Assembly: GCA_035699085.1 (NCBI GenBank)
Contig: DASSBG010000023.1
Location: 1-55,137, forward strand
Length of the DNA: 55,137 bases
Direction: 5' to 3'
Source of the DNA: DASSBG01 sp035699085
GTDB taxonomy: Bacteria; Pseudomonadota; Gammaproteobacteria; Xanthomonadales; Rhodanobacteraceae
Notes under the pieces: model-generated
Databases searched by the model: none
Told to the model about the DNA's origin: nothing
What the model saw: the letters and a program-made list of their open reading frames with translations, nothing else
Position numbers and translations under genes: made by a program
Shown here: positions 6,561 to 15,327 of the stretch, one piece after another
Layout of the letters: every line of letters starts with the position of its first letter
Position numbering within the stretch: position 1 is the stretch's first letter

Positions 6561-8771
6561 ATGCGCATCCGGCCCTGGTGGATCTTTTTCGCAGCCGTCG
6601 TCGTGACGGCCCTGGTGTATTCGCCCGGCTTCAGCGGCAGCTGGCTGTTTGATGACTACCCGAACATCGTCGACAACCAGGGCGTGCAACCACAGGACGC
6701 AAGTATCTCGTCGCTGGCGCGCGCGGCACTGTCGTCGCCATCGAGCGAATTCAAGCGGCCGCTGGCCTCGCTGACCTTTGCCGCCAACTACCTCGGCTCC
6801 GGTCTCGATCCCTACGGCTGGAAGGTAACCAACGTTGCAATCCACCTGATCAATGGGCTGCTGGTATTCCTGCTGGCGCGGATGCTTTTGGCGCGATTGC
6901 TGTGGCGGCTGCCTGACGAAGAGGAGGCGGCGTACGCCCGCCGCGCCGGCATCTGCGCCGCGCTGGTGGCTGCCGGCTGGATGCTGTTGCCGATAAACCT
7001 CACGGCCGTGCTCTACATCGTGCAGCGCATGGAAAGCATGGCCAATGCCTTCGTGCTGCTGGGACTGATCGGCTATGTGGCCGGGCGCGAGCGGATGCTG
7101 GCCGGGCGAAGCGGGCTGTGGCTGTGCGTTCTGAGCGTGACCGTGCCTGTCGGGCTCGGGCTGACGGCCAAGGAGACGGCGGTGCTGCTGCCGCTGTATG
7201 CGCTGTTGATCGAGTGGGTCGTGTTCGGTTTTGCCTCCCAAAGCACCCGTCATTCCGGAGGCGGCGAAGCCGGAATCCGGAATCTCGCTGGCCCTGCGAC
7301 AGTCCCGAGCAAGATTGCAGATTCTGCGCTGGCGCGCAGCTCCGGAATGACGGAGGTAGAGGAGGCGGCGCGCAGCTCCGGCAGGCCGGGGCGTGGGAAG
7401 AGGCGCGCGGCGCGCAATCGGGCGGCGGCACCGAGCGCGAGCAGACGCAGTGGTGACGGTGCTTCGGAAGCGGGCGAGGCATCGAACAGCGTGCAGCGCA
7501 GCGCCGGGGCGAGCGAGGAAGCTGCAGCGGCCCGTGGCCGCCGCCACGACTGGCGCCTGTTTGCGCTGTTCGCCATCGTGTTGCTGCTGCCGATCGTGAT
7601 TGGCCTCGGCTGGATTGTGCTGCCACACGTGCTCGACCCGGCCACTTGGACCAGCCGCGACTTCACGCTTGCCACGCGCCTGCTCAGCGAAGCGCGCATC
7701 GTCATTGATTACATCGGCTGGACCATCGTGCCGCTGCCGCACGCGCTGTCCTTCTACCACGACAATTTCGTCATCTCGACCAGCGTCTTCAAACCATGGA
7801 CGACGCTGCCGTCGATCCTCGGTATTGCCGCGCTGATTGCCGCTGTGCCGCTGCTGCGGCGACGCCAGCCGCTGGTGGCGCTGGGCATCGCCCTGTTCCT
7901 TGCCTGCCATACGCTGACGGGCACCATCCTGCCGCTGGAGCTGGTCTACGAGCACCGCAACTACTTTGCAAGCTTCGGCATCATGCTGGCCATCGTGCCG
8001 CTGCTGGCGGCGTCACCCCGCGTGTGGCCGCTGGTGCTGGCGCGACGCGCGCTGCTGGGGGCGTTGTTCGCTTGGTGGATTGCGCTAACGCTGTTCACCG
8101 CCTGGGCCTGGGGCGACCAACTACGCCTGGCGCAGGAGCTGGCGGCGCGGGCGCCGGACTCGCCGCGCGCGCAGTACGAGCTGGGCCGCACCTACATCAT
8201 CTATTCGCACTACGACCCCGACTCGCCGTACACCCCACTGGTCTACGCGCCGCTGGAACGCGCCGCGGCGCTGCCCAAAAGCTCGATCCTGCCGCAGCAG
8301 GCACTGATCTTCTTCAACGCGCGCATGCACCGGCCGATCAAGGACAAATGGTGGGACAGCCTGATTGCCAAGCTGGCGGCGCACGACCCCGGCGTGCAGG
8401 ACGAAAGCTCTTTGGGCGCGCTAACCAAGTGCGCGCGCGATGGCGGCTGCAAGCTTTCGGAAAACCGCATGGTGCATGCCTTCCTGGCGGCGCTGTCGCA
8501 CCCGCACCCCAGCGCGCGCCTGCTGGCCACTTACGGCGACTACGCCTGGAACATCCTCGGCGACCAGGAGCTGGGGCTACGGATGTCGGAAGAGGCCTCC
8601 ACGGCCAAACCGGACGAGCCGGCCTACCACATCACTGTCGCGCGTATGGCCATCATCAAGGGCGACCTGACGCTGGCGCGCGCACACTTGAAAGCACTTG
8701 AAAGCCTCAACATCGGCGGCCGCCTCGACGACCGCATCGCCAGCCTGCGCGCCCTGCTCGGCGCGCCCTGA
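6561..8771 (+). CDS. GT-C-like (TMTC-type) membrane protein with TPR region, copy 2
   Basis: This 736-aa paralogue of the preceding gene has the same landmarks in the same order: WLFDDY (about 31), KRPLASLTFAANY, ATNVAIHLINGLL-type segment, LPINLTAVLYIVQRMESM, AKETAVLLPLY and LVYEHRNYFA (about 464). A helical, TPR-like C-terminal part follows (from about 520). It begins 10 nt after copy 1 and ends 5 nt before a flippase gene, so the three form one operon. A Ser/Ala/Arg/Gly-rich insert (about 228-330) sits in a loop before HDWRLFALFAIVLLLP. Its first part is an intergenic palindromic element at 7247-7353 that preserves the frame. Function is not established; a role in pilin or cell-surface glycosylation is inferred from neighbours. 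Confidence 0.68.
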   Translation: MRIRPWWIFFAAVVVTALVYSPGFSGSWLFDDYPNIVDNQGVQPQDASISSLARAALSSPSSEFKRPLASLTFAANYLGSGLDPYGWKVTNVAIHLINGLLVFLLARMLLARLLWRLPDEEEAAYARRAGICAALVAAGWMLLPINLTAVLYIVQRMESMANAFVLLGLIGYVAGRERMLAGRSGLWLCVLSVTVPVGLGLTAKETAVLLPLYALLIEWVVFGFASQSTRHSGGGEAGIRNLAGPATVPSKIADSALARSSGMTEVEEAARSSGRPGRGKRRAARNRAAAPSASRRSGDGASEAGEASNSVQRSAGASEEAAAARGRRHDWRLFALFAIVLLLPIVIGLGWIVLPHVLDPATWTSRDFTLATRLLSEARIVIDYIGWTIVPLPHALSFYHDNFVISTSVFKPWTTLPSILGIAALIAAVPLLRRRQPLVALGIALFLACHTLTGTILPLELVYEHRNYFASFGIMLAIVPLLAASPRVWPLVLARRALLGALFAWWIALTLFTAWAWGDQLRLAQELAARAPDSPRAQYELGRTYIIYSHYDPDSPYTPLVYAPLERAAALPKSSILPQQALIFFNARMHRPIKDKWWDSLIAKLAAHDPGVQDESSLGALTKCARDGGCKLSENRMVHAFLAALSHPHPSARLLATYGDYAWNILGDQELGLRMSEEASTAKPDEPAYHITVARMAIIKGDLTLARAHLKALESLNIGGRLDDRIASLRALLGAP
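7247..7353. repeat. 107-nt palindrome-bounded element inserted in frame
   Basis: The segment is bounded by perfect 14-bp inverted repeats CCGTCATTCCGGAG (7247-7260) and CTCCGGAATGACGG (7340-7353). A related copy lies in the non-coding region at about 17600-17656. The internal words CCGGAATCT and GCGACAG are shared, so this is a mobile or dispersed element found inside a gene. Confidence 0.8.
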
Positions 8772-8776
8772 TCAAA

Positions 8777-10036
8777 GTGCAAGGCCCCATTGCCCGCGGT
8801 ACCGTACGCACCAGCTTCGTTCTTGGCCTGCGCTTGGTGGTCCAGGCCTGCACGCTGTTGATCGTGGCGCGCATGCTTGGCCCGCACCAGTTTGGCGCAT
8901 TTGCGGGCGTGGCCGCGCTGGCCGTGATGCTCGGCACGCTGTCCACGTTCGGCACTCACCTCGTCCTGCTGGGCGAAGTTTCCCGCGAACCGTCGCGCCG
9001 CGCACAGGTGTTTCCGTATGCGGTGCCTACGACGTTGCTGTTCGGCGGCGTGCTGCTCGCAATTTACCTTCTGACCTGCACGTTGGTGTTGCGCGAGGCG
9101 GATGTGTCCCTCGGGGTACTGGTCGCGATTGGCGCAGCGGAACTCTGGTTGCAACCCCTTTTCGGTTTGCCTGCCGCGGAGCACCTCGGATTGGGTCGCA
9201 TCGCGCGCTCGCAATTACTGACGGCGCTGCCGCTTGCGCTGCGTCTGCTCACCGCGATCGCGGTCTTGCTGTCGCACCCTGCCAATCCGCTGACAGCATA
9301 TGCTTGCGGCTACCTGCTGGCATCGGTGGTCGCACTCGCCACTGCCACCGCCACGATGTCGGCGCCATGGCCGCATATTGCCAGTTGGCGCCTGCCGACC
9401 AAGACCGAGCTGCGCGGTGCGGCAGGCTATGCGGCGATTAACGTTACCGCTGCAACCCCGACCGAGATAGACAAGACGCTAGCGACAAAATTTTTGCCGC
9501 TAGCAACCGCTGGGGTGTATGCGGCAGGCGCACGCGTGATCAGCGCGGTCACCCTGCCGGTGATTGCAATGATGTTGGCGTCGTTGCCGCGCCTATTTCG
9601 GGAAGGGAACAATCAATCGAAGCTGACCCGGCGTCTGCTGCGCTGGATCTTCAGTGCTGCATTTGCCTACAGCATTGTGCTGGCAGTAATGCTCTGGTTG
9701 ATCGCACCCATCTTCTCCTTCCTTTTCGGCACGAAATACGAGGGCATCCAGCACATGATCCAGTGGCTGTGCCTAGCGATACCCGGCATGGCCTTGCGGA
9801 TGGCTGCCGGCAATGTGCTAATGGGGCTAGGCAAACCTTGGATGCGCGCGGCTTTCGAGCTCGTGGGGTTGGTCACCCTCTTAGTTGCCGTGGTCATACT
9901 GACCCAGCGCTGCGGGATGATCGGCATGCCGCTAGCGCTCGCGTGCTCGGAGTGGACTATGGCAATGGCGGGGGGCCTGTGCATCTGGCTTTCTCAGAGG
10001 CATCAAGCAACGTTGGCGACATCGGATCGTAGATGA
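8777..10036 (+). CDS. Wzx-like polysaccharide flippase / oligosaccharide transporter
   Basis: This 419-aa protein of 12 or so hydrophobic helices is of the MOP/PST flippase superfamily. It opens with RGTVRTSFVLGLRLVVQACTL and ARMLGPHQFGAFAGV, the usual first two helices of Wzx proteins that flip undecaprenyl-linked glycans to the periplasm. The charged EIDKTLATKFLPLATAGVYAAG segment in helix 7 is also typical. It starts with GTG, 5 nt after the upstream stop. Together with the GT-C proteins it supplies a flip-and-transfer pair. A full Wzy polymerase is not evident in the window. Confidence 0.8.
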   Translation: MQGPIARGTVRTSFVLGLRLVVQACTLLIVARMLGPHQFGAFAGVAALAVMLGTLSTFGTHLVLLGEVSREPSRRAQVFPYAVPTTLLFGGVLLAIYLLTCTLVLREADVSLGVLVAIGAAELWLQPLFGLPAAEHLGLGRIARSQLLTALPLALRLLTAIAVLLSHPANPLTAYACGYLLASVVALATATATMSAPWPHIASWRLPTKTELRGAAGYAAINVTAATPTEIDKTLATKFLPLATAGVYAAGARVISAVTLPVIAMMLASLPRLFREGNNQSKLTRRLLRWIFSAAFAYSIVLAVMLWLIAPIFSFLFGTKYEGIQHMIQWLCLAIPGMALRMAAGNVLMGLGKPWMRAAFELVGLVTLLVAVVILTQRCGMIGMPLALACSEWTMAMAGGLCIWLSQRHQATLATSDRR

Positions 10037-10202
10037 TGGTTCTCTTCGCGTTTCTCAGACCGCTCGGGGCGTTGCAGGCTAGTCAGTGCTGCGCAGACGC
10101 CAACAGCCCCTCTCCTGACCGCTTTAACCAGGCGGGCCGACATTCAGGCCCACCCGCGACGTCCATGCATCTCAGGCCATCGACCACCACAGTACAGTCC
10201 GC

Positions 10203-11213
10203 ATGGCCGATCACATGACACCGTTGCCCTTCGACCCTTCCAACTACCGTTGTCCGGAGACCGGCGCGCCGCTGGTGCTGCAGAATGGCAAGCTGGTGGG
10301 GCCTGATGGCACGTCATTCCCCGTTATCGATGGAATCCCACGGTTCGTGCCAGCCGACAACTACGCCCGTGCATTCGGCGATCAGTGGAACCGGTTTAGC
10401 AAGACGCAGCTTGATTCACATACCGGCCTCCGACTCAGCGAGGACCGTCTGGCGCGCTGTATGCGTGGTCACCTCGGCGACGTCACTGATACACGGGTTC
10501 TTGAGGCTGGCTCTGGTGCCGGGCGCTTCACGGAAATCCTTCTGAAGCACGGTGCGATCGTCGATTCGTTTGACTATTCCACTGCGGTCGATGCCAACGC
10601 TGCCAACAATGGCGCATCGACGAAGCTTGCACTTGCCCAGGCCGATATCCGCAAGCCGCCGTTCCCCGTGGCAAGCTACGACTTTGTCGTTTGCCTTGGT
10701 GTCCTCCAGCACACGCCCGACCCTGAAGCGAGTATTCAATCGCTTTGGCGAATGGTGAGGCCCGGCGGGGCGCTCGTGATTGATCATTACCGCTGGAAGT
10801 TGCGAAACTTTCTGCCACCTCCGATTGGGGTGGGCGGTAACCTTTACCGCCACTATTTCCTCCGGCTGCCGCGGGAGCGGCAGTTTGAAGCGGTCAAGCG
10901 AACGTTTGACTTCTGGTTTCCCATCATCTGGCGACATCGCAGGTCACGGTGGTTTCAGTTCCTTGTTGCCAGGCTGAATCCTGTAGTCAACTACTACCCA
11001 TGGTTCGGCCTGCGAGATCGCGACATGTACTACGAGTGGATGTTGCTCGACACCCACGATGCAATGACCGACGTGTACAAGCACCGCCGCACGCCCGCAT
11101 CCATCCGCGCGACGCTGACGGCACTCGGCGCGACGAACATATATGTCGGTGCGGGCGGAAACGGAGTCGAGGCATATTGCGAAAAGCCCGAAGCCACGGC
11201 TGAGACGGGCTGA
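10203..11213 (+). CDS. Class I SAM-dependent methyltransferase
   Basis: The 336-aa product has a short Trm112-like N-terminal region (YRCPETGAPL...DGIPRFVP, residues about 13-50) and a Methyltransf_11-type Rossmann domain. Motif I is VLEAGSGAGRFT (about 98-109), the acidic motif is DFDYS-like, and CLGVLQHTPDPEASIQSLWRMVRPGG is the post-motif III region. This architecture is common in O-antigen and capsule clusters, where the enzyme methylates a sugar or a lipid-linked intermediate; substrate unknown. Its TGA overlaps the ATG of the next gene, so translation is coupled. The 166 nt upstream (10037-10202) hold no gene. MTPLPF, four codons later, is an alternative start. Confidence 0.85.
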   Translation: MADHMTPLPFDPSNYRCPETGAPLVLQNGKLVGPDGTSFPVIDGIPRFVPADNYARAFGDQWNRFSKTQLDSHTGLRLSEDRLARCMRGHLGDVTDTRVLEAGSGAGRFTEILLKHGAIVDSFDYSTAVDANAANNGASTKLALAQADIRKPPFPVASYDFVVCLGVLQHTPDPEASIQSLWRMVRPGGALVIDHYRWKLRNFLPPPIGVGGNLYRHYFLRLPRERQFEAVKRTFDFWFPIIWRHRRSRWFQFLVARLNPVVNYYPWFGLRDRDMYYEWMLLDTHDAMTDVYKHRRTPASIRATLTALGATNIYVGAGGNGVEAYCEKPEATAETG

Positions 11214-13150
11214 TGTGCGGTATAGCCGGTTTGCTCTACCGTGGCGACGAGGCGCTGCCCGCAGTGACGCGCATGCTCGATCGCCTCGCACACCGCGGGC
11301 CAGACGACGCCGGCACATGGCATGAGCCAGCCAGCGGCCTCACCCTTGGCCATCGGCGGTTGTCGATCATTGACCTGAGTCCAGCGGGGCATCAGCCGAT
11401 GGCCTCGGCTTCGGGTCGGCTGGTACTGACCTACAACGGCGAGATCTACAACCACGCCGAGCTGCGGCGGACACTGGACAGCGGCGAGGCGGCAACCGAA
11501 TGGCGCGGGCACTCCGATACCGAAGCGCTCCTGGCTGCGTGTGAGGCCTGGGGCATCGAGGCTGCCTTGCAGCGCTGCAACGGCATGTTCGCCTTCGCCG
11601 TGTGGGACACGCAGACCAGGACCTTGACCCTTGCGCGCGATCGCATGGGCGAGAAGCCGCTATATTTTGGCTGGGTTGCAGGGCGCTTCGCCTTCGCCTC
11701 GGAATTGAAGGCCTTCGAACCGTTGCCGGGATGGTCACCGCGCATGCACGCGCCGGCGATTACCTCGTTTCTACGCACCGGTTACGTGCATGGATCCGAG
11801 TCGGCCGTTGCGGGCATTTTTCGGCTGCCGGCGGGTTGTTTGCTGCGGCTTTCGCTCGCTGAATTGCAAGCGCCGCGGGACTGGACGTGGTTGTCTCCGC
11901 GCGTTACGCGCTACTGGTCATTGTCCGAGGTCGCAGCCAATGGAGAGGCGCATCCACTGACCGATGCCGCCGAAGCCACGAGTCGTCTCGAATCGCTGTT
12001 GAGCGATGCCGTCGCCATGCGGATGTCGGCCGATGTGCCGCTTGGCGCATTTCTTTCCGGCGGAATAGATTCCAGCCTGATCACTGCGCTGATGCAGGCG
12101 CAAAGCAACCAGCCGGTGCGCAGCTTCAGCATCGGCTTCCACGAGCAGGGTTTTGACGAAGCAGCCTTTGCCCGTGCCGTTGCACGCCATCTTGGCACCC
12201 GCCACACGGAACTGTATGTCGATGCACCCCAAGCTGTCGAGTTGATTCCGACGCTGGCCCATACGTTCGACGAACCCTTCGCGGATTTTTCACAGCTGCC
12301 GACCCTGCTGGTTTCGCGCATGACCCGGCAGCATGTGACCGTGGCGCTGAGCGGCGACGGCGGCGACGAATTGTTTGCGGGCTACGGGCGCTATTTCGCG
12401 ATTCTGAAGCTGTGGCGCCTGCTCCAGCCATTGCCGGTTGCAGCCCGGCGCGCAGCGGGGTTTGCCTGCCACAGCGCGGCCACGCTTCTCGCGCCCGTTG
12501 CGGGGATGGGGCAGTCGAACGATTCGCTTTCGTTCCGCTGTGCGCGACTTGCCGAGCGGCTGGCCGTACCCGATCTGGACGTGCTGCGGCTGGCCTTCAT
12601 AGGCAGCGCCGGCTATGCCCGCGTGCTGCGCGGCAGGGCCGGAACCTTCGTGGGAAGCGATACCGTGACAACCAGGGGCGAGGCCTTGCGACGCCTGATG
12701 TTCGGCGACCAAGTCGACTATCTACCCGACGACATTCTTCACAAGGTGGATCGCGCCGCGATGGCACATGGCCTTGAGACACGCGTCCCCTTGCTGGATC
12801 ATCGGGTCGTGGAACTGTCGTGGCGTTTCGCGACGCTGCTGCTCACGCAAGGCGGCCAAGGCAAGCAGCCGCTACGCCGAATGCTGGAAAAGCATGTCCC
12901 GCGTGCACTGTTCGATCGACCCAAGCAGGGATTTGCCCCGCCCATGGACGCCTGGTTGCGCGGGCCGTTGCGCGAGTGGGCTGCGTCGCGCCTGACCGAA
13001 CACGTGCTGCGCGAAATGCCGATGCTGGACGCTGATGCTGTCCTCAAGCTGTGGCACGCCCACTGCAATGGCCGACTGAACGGCGCGCCATTGCTGTGGA
13101 ATGTACTGATGCTCGCTGACTGGCGCGAACGCTTCAAGGCAAGCTTCTGA
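11213..13150 (+). CDS. asnB: Asparagine synthase (glutamine-hydrolysing)-like amidotransferase
   Basis: This 645-aa AsnB-type enzyme has an N-terminal glutaminase domain starting MCGIAG with Cys2 as nucleophile, followed by LAHRGPDD, NGEIYNH and GMFAFAVWD. The synthetase domain has the pyrophosphate loop LSGGIDSS (about 281-288) and the GDGGDELFAGYGRY and VDRAAMAHGLETRVPLLDH motifs. True asparagine synthetase activity is possible. In polysaccharide clusters such proteins often amidate uronic acids or sugar substituents, and the context here (methyltransferase before, glycosyltransferases after, 1-4 nt overlaps) favours that role. Length is normal for the exosortase/polysaccharide-type AsnB. 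Confidence 0.9.
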   Translation: MCGIAGLLYRGDEALPAVTRMLDRLAHRGPDDAGTWHEPASGLTLGHRRLSIIDLSPAGHQPMASASGRLVLTYNGEIYNHAELRRTLDSGEAATEWRGHSDTEALLAACEAWGIEAALQRCNGMFAFAVWDTQTRTLTLARDRMGEKPLYFGWVAGRFAFASELKAFEPLPGWSPRMHAPAITSFLRTGYVHGSESAVAGIFRLPAGCLLRLSLAELQAPRDWTWLSPRVTRYWSLSEVAANGEAHPLTDAAEATSRLESLLSDAVAMRMSADVPLGAFLSGGIDSSLITALMQAQSNQPVRSFSIGFHEQGFDEAAFARAVARHLGTRHTELYVDAPQAVELIPTLAHTFDEPFADFSQLPTLLVSRMTRQHVTVALSGDGGDELFAGYGRYFAILKLWRLLQPLPVAARRAAGFACHSAATLLAPVAGMGQSNDSLSFRCARLAERLAVPDLDVLRLAFIGSAGYARVLRGRAGTFVGSDTVTTRGEALRRLMFGDQVDYLPDDILHKVDRAAMAHGLETRVPLLDHRVVELSWRFATLLLTQGGQGKQPLRRMLEKHVPRALFDRPKQGFAPPMDAWLRGPLREWAASRLTEHVLREMPMLDADAVLKLWHAHCNGRLNGAPLLWNVLMLADWRERFKASF

Positions 13151-14298
13151 TGCGTATTCTTGTCATCTCCGATCTGCCGCAATTCGTGACCGGAGGCGCG
13201 GAAAAACAGGCCGCCAATCTGATCGAGGCTTGGCTGGAGGCCGGTAATGAGGTCACCTGTTTCGGCCGCCGGATGGGCGCCGAGCCGGTTCATATAGGCC
13301 GGCACCTTGTGCCCGCGCGGCGTATCCGGACCCTGCAGCGCGCCGGACGCTTGCTCCGCGGAGCCAGCTACTTTTTCTCGCTGTCCTTGCTGCTGGTGCG
13401 CCACCGAGGACAGTTCGACTTGGTGTACACGCGGTTCCTCGGCGAAGCGGCGGTGACGGCCTGCCTGCTCAAGAGCTTGCGACTGGTTAACGCGGCGCTG
13501 GTGGCGACGCCGGCCAACACGGGAGGTCGCCGCGGTGGCGATGCCGGCTTTCTTGCCAGTGTCCCCTGCCGGAATGCTTTGGTTCGATTGCTTGACGCCC
13601 ATTGCGACGCCATCAACCTCATCGCGCCGGCGATGGCTGCGGAGTTGCGCAAGATCGGGTTCTCCGGCCGCAACTTCAGCCATATCCCCAACGGCGTCGC
13701 AGTACGTGCCGATGCGCCGCCTCATTCGCAAAGGCGGCACATGTTTCTCGCGGTCGGGCGGGTGGCGCGACAGAAAGGTTACGACGTTCTAATTGAGGCA
13801 CTTGCCCTGATCAAGAATCGCCTGCGGCCCGGCATGGTACGAATTGCAGGCGATGGCGCCGAACGCCCGCAGCTTCAAGCCCGAGCGGCCCAACTGAAGG
13901 TGGCTGACGCTATCGAGTGGTTGGGCGAACTCGATCACGCGAGCGTCCTCAGGGAACTTGAAGATGCCAAGGTATTGCTCCTCCCGTCGCGCTACGAAGG
14001 CATGTCAAACGCTGGACTGGAGGCGATGGAGCGCGGCCTTGCAATGCTGATGACGCGTTGCGGTGGACTCGACACGTATGTTCAGCCTGACATGGGCTGG
14101 GTTATCGAACCTGGCGATGCCGAGTCGTTGGCGGCCGCGATTGAGGCCTCACTTTCAAGCTCAGCGCAGTCACTACAGTCCATGGGGTCATGCAACCGTG
14201 CCTGCGTACTGCAACGTTTCGCTCTTGCGACCGTCGCGACACGTTATCTCGAATTGTTCTCGCGCTTGGTCGCTGCCCGGAGCGCCGGCACACCATGA
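13150..14298 (+). CDS. GT4-family glycosyltransferase
   Basis: The 382-aa GT-B fold retaining glycosyltransferase has an N-terminal domain starting MRILVISDLPQFVTGGAEKQ, with the GGAE acceptor-side loop. The C-terminal domain has the nucleotide-sugar site: LAVGRVARQKGYDVLIEA, RIAGDGAERPQL, WLGEL and the E-x7-E motif YEGMSNAGLEAMERG. It probably adds a sugar to a lipid-linked oligosaccharide at the cytoplasmic face. ATG overlaps the upstream TGA and its own stop overlaps the next ATG, placing it in one coupled unit with asnB and the GT2 gene. Confidence 0.9.
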   Translation: MRILVISDLPQFVTGGAEKQAANLIEAWLEAGNEVTCFGRRMGAEPVHIGRHLVPARRIRTLQRAGRLLRGASYFFSLSLLLVRHRGQFDLVYTRFLGEAAVTACLLKSLRLVNAALVATPANTGGRRGGDAGFLASVPCRNALVRLLDAHCDAINLIAPAMAAELRKIGFSGRNFSHIPNGVAVRADAPPHSQRRHMFLAVGRVARQKGYDVLIEALALIKNRLRPGMVRIAGDGAERPQLQARAAQLKVADAIEWLGELDHASVLRELEDAKVLLLPSRYEGMSNAGLEAMERGLAMLMTRCGGLDTYVQPDMGWVIEPGDAESLAAAIEASLSSSAQSLQSMGSCNRACVLQRFALATVATRYLELFSRLVAARSAGTP

Positions 14299-15212
14299 TC
14301 AGCGTGATCATCCCGGTATACCGCGACGCCAACCGTGCGATGGCACTGGCCGAAATTTTGTGTCAGCAGCAGTTGCCCACTGGTTGTCCTCTCGAGATCA
14401 TCGTCGTGGACGATGGCTCCGGAGACGGTACCACGACAACGCTGCGCCGGATTGAAAGCCGGCAAGTGCGCATTTTGGCGCTGCCGCAAAACCGTGGACG
14501 TGCCCATGCCCGAAGCGCGGGCGCGTACCAGGCGCGAGGTAGTTTTCTCGTCTTCATCGACTGCGACTGCCAGCCGACCAACAGCGGCTTTCTCGCTGCG
14601 CACTTACGCAGGCTTGAAGGCAGTTGCATCGCGACCTGTGGTCCCGTCATCGGCAACGGCAGCGGCTTCTGGTCGCGTTACCAGCAGGTAGCCTCCGCCC
14701 GTCGCAGGCAGCTCCATTCGCGCGGCATCACGTACGCCGGATCCACACAGAACTTTGCCGTGCGACGATCAGCATTTCTGAGCGCGGGCGGGTTTGATAC
14801 TCGCTATCGCGACTATGGGTTCGAGGATCGCGACCTGTTTGTCCGCCTCGCTCGCATCGGTGAAATCGGCTGGTGCGCTGACGCTACCGTACGACACCTC
14901 GATGAACTGGACTTGCCGAGCGCCCTCGAAAAAATGCGGCTGGCTGCAGGGGACTCCGCCGTGCTGTTCTCGCGAGACCATCCCGAAGCCTACCGTGCGC
15001 TCGGATACGCAGCCATCGACGCCCGCTTGCATGTTTGGCTGCGGCCAATCAGTGCATTGTTGAAGCCACTGCTGCGAGCCGCACCGCCACTAGATCGCCA
15101 ACTCAAGCGCGGACGCATGCCCTTCGCACTCGCCAAGGCGACGGTGAAACTGCTGGCCGCCCTGGCATTCGCGCGGGGCTCGGCGGAGAAGCGTCCCGAA
15201 CGATCGCTGTAG
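14295..15212 (+). CDS. GT2-family glycosyltransferase
   Basis: The 305-aa GT-A fold protein starts MISVIIPVYRDANRAMAL, followed by EIIVVDDGSGDGT (nucleotide site), NRGRAHARSAG and the metal-binding FIDCDCQP (D-x-D-type). The late GFEDRDLFVRL (ED-x-D) motif holds the catalytic base. It has no transmembrane segment. The start at 14295 is chosen over a longer frame because it gives the canonical N-terminus and a 4-nt ATGA overlap with the upstream gene. It is the last gene of the plus-strand glycan operon; 15213-15327, between it and the convergent GT4 gene, contains no gene. Confidence 0.9.
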   Translation: MISVIIPVYRDANRAMALAEILCQQQLPTGCPLEIIVVDDGSGDGTTTTLRRIESRQVRILALPQNRGRAHARSAGAYQARGSFLVFIDCDCQPTNSGFLAAHLRRLEGSCIATCGPVIGNGSGFWSRYQQVASARRRQLHSRGITYAGSTQNFAVRRSAFLSAGGFDTRYRDYGFEDRDLFVRLARIGEIGWCADATVRHLDELDLPSALEKMRLAAGDSAVLFSRDHPEAYRALGYAAIDARLHVWLRPISALLKPLLRAAPPLDRQLKRGRMPFALAKATVKLLAALAFARGSAEKRPERSL

Positions 15213-15327
15213 GTCGAAACACCCGCCCGCGGGCCTGCTGGTGGATCAGGTGGCAAGCACAAAGTCGCCTGTGGGGGTCCGCTGCAGCGAGGATCGGTGA
15301 CGCATATGCAGAGCGAGCGCCGACTTG

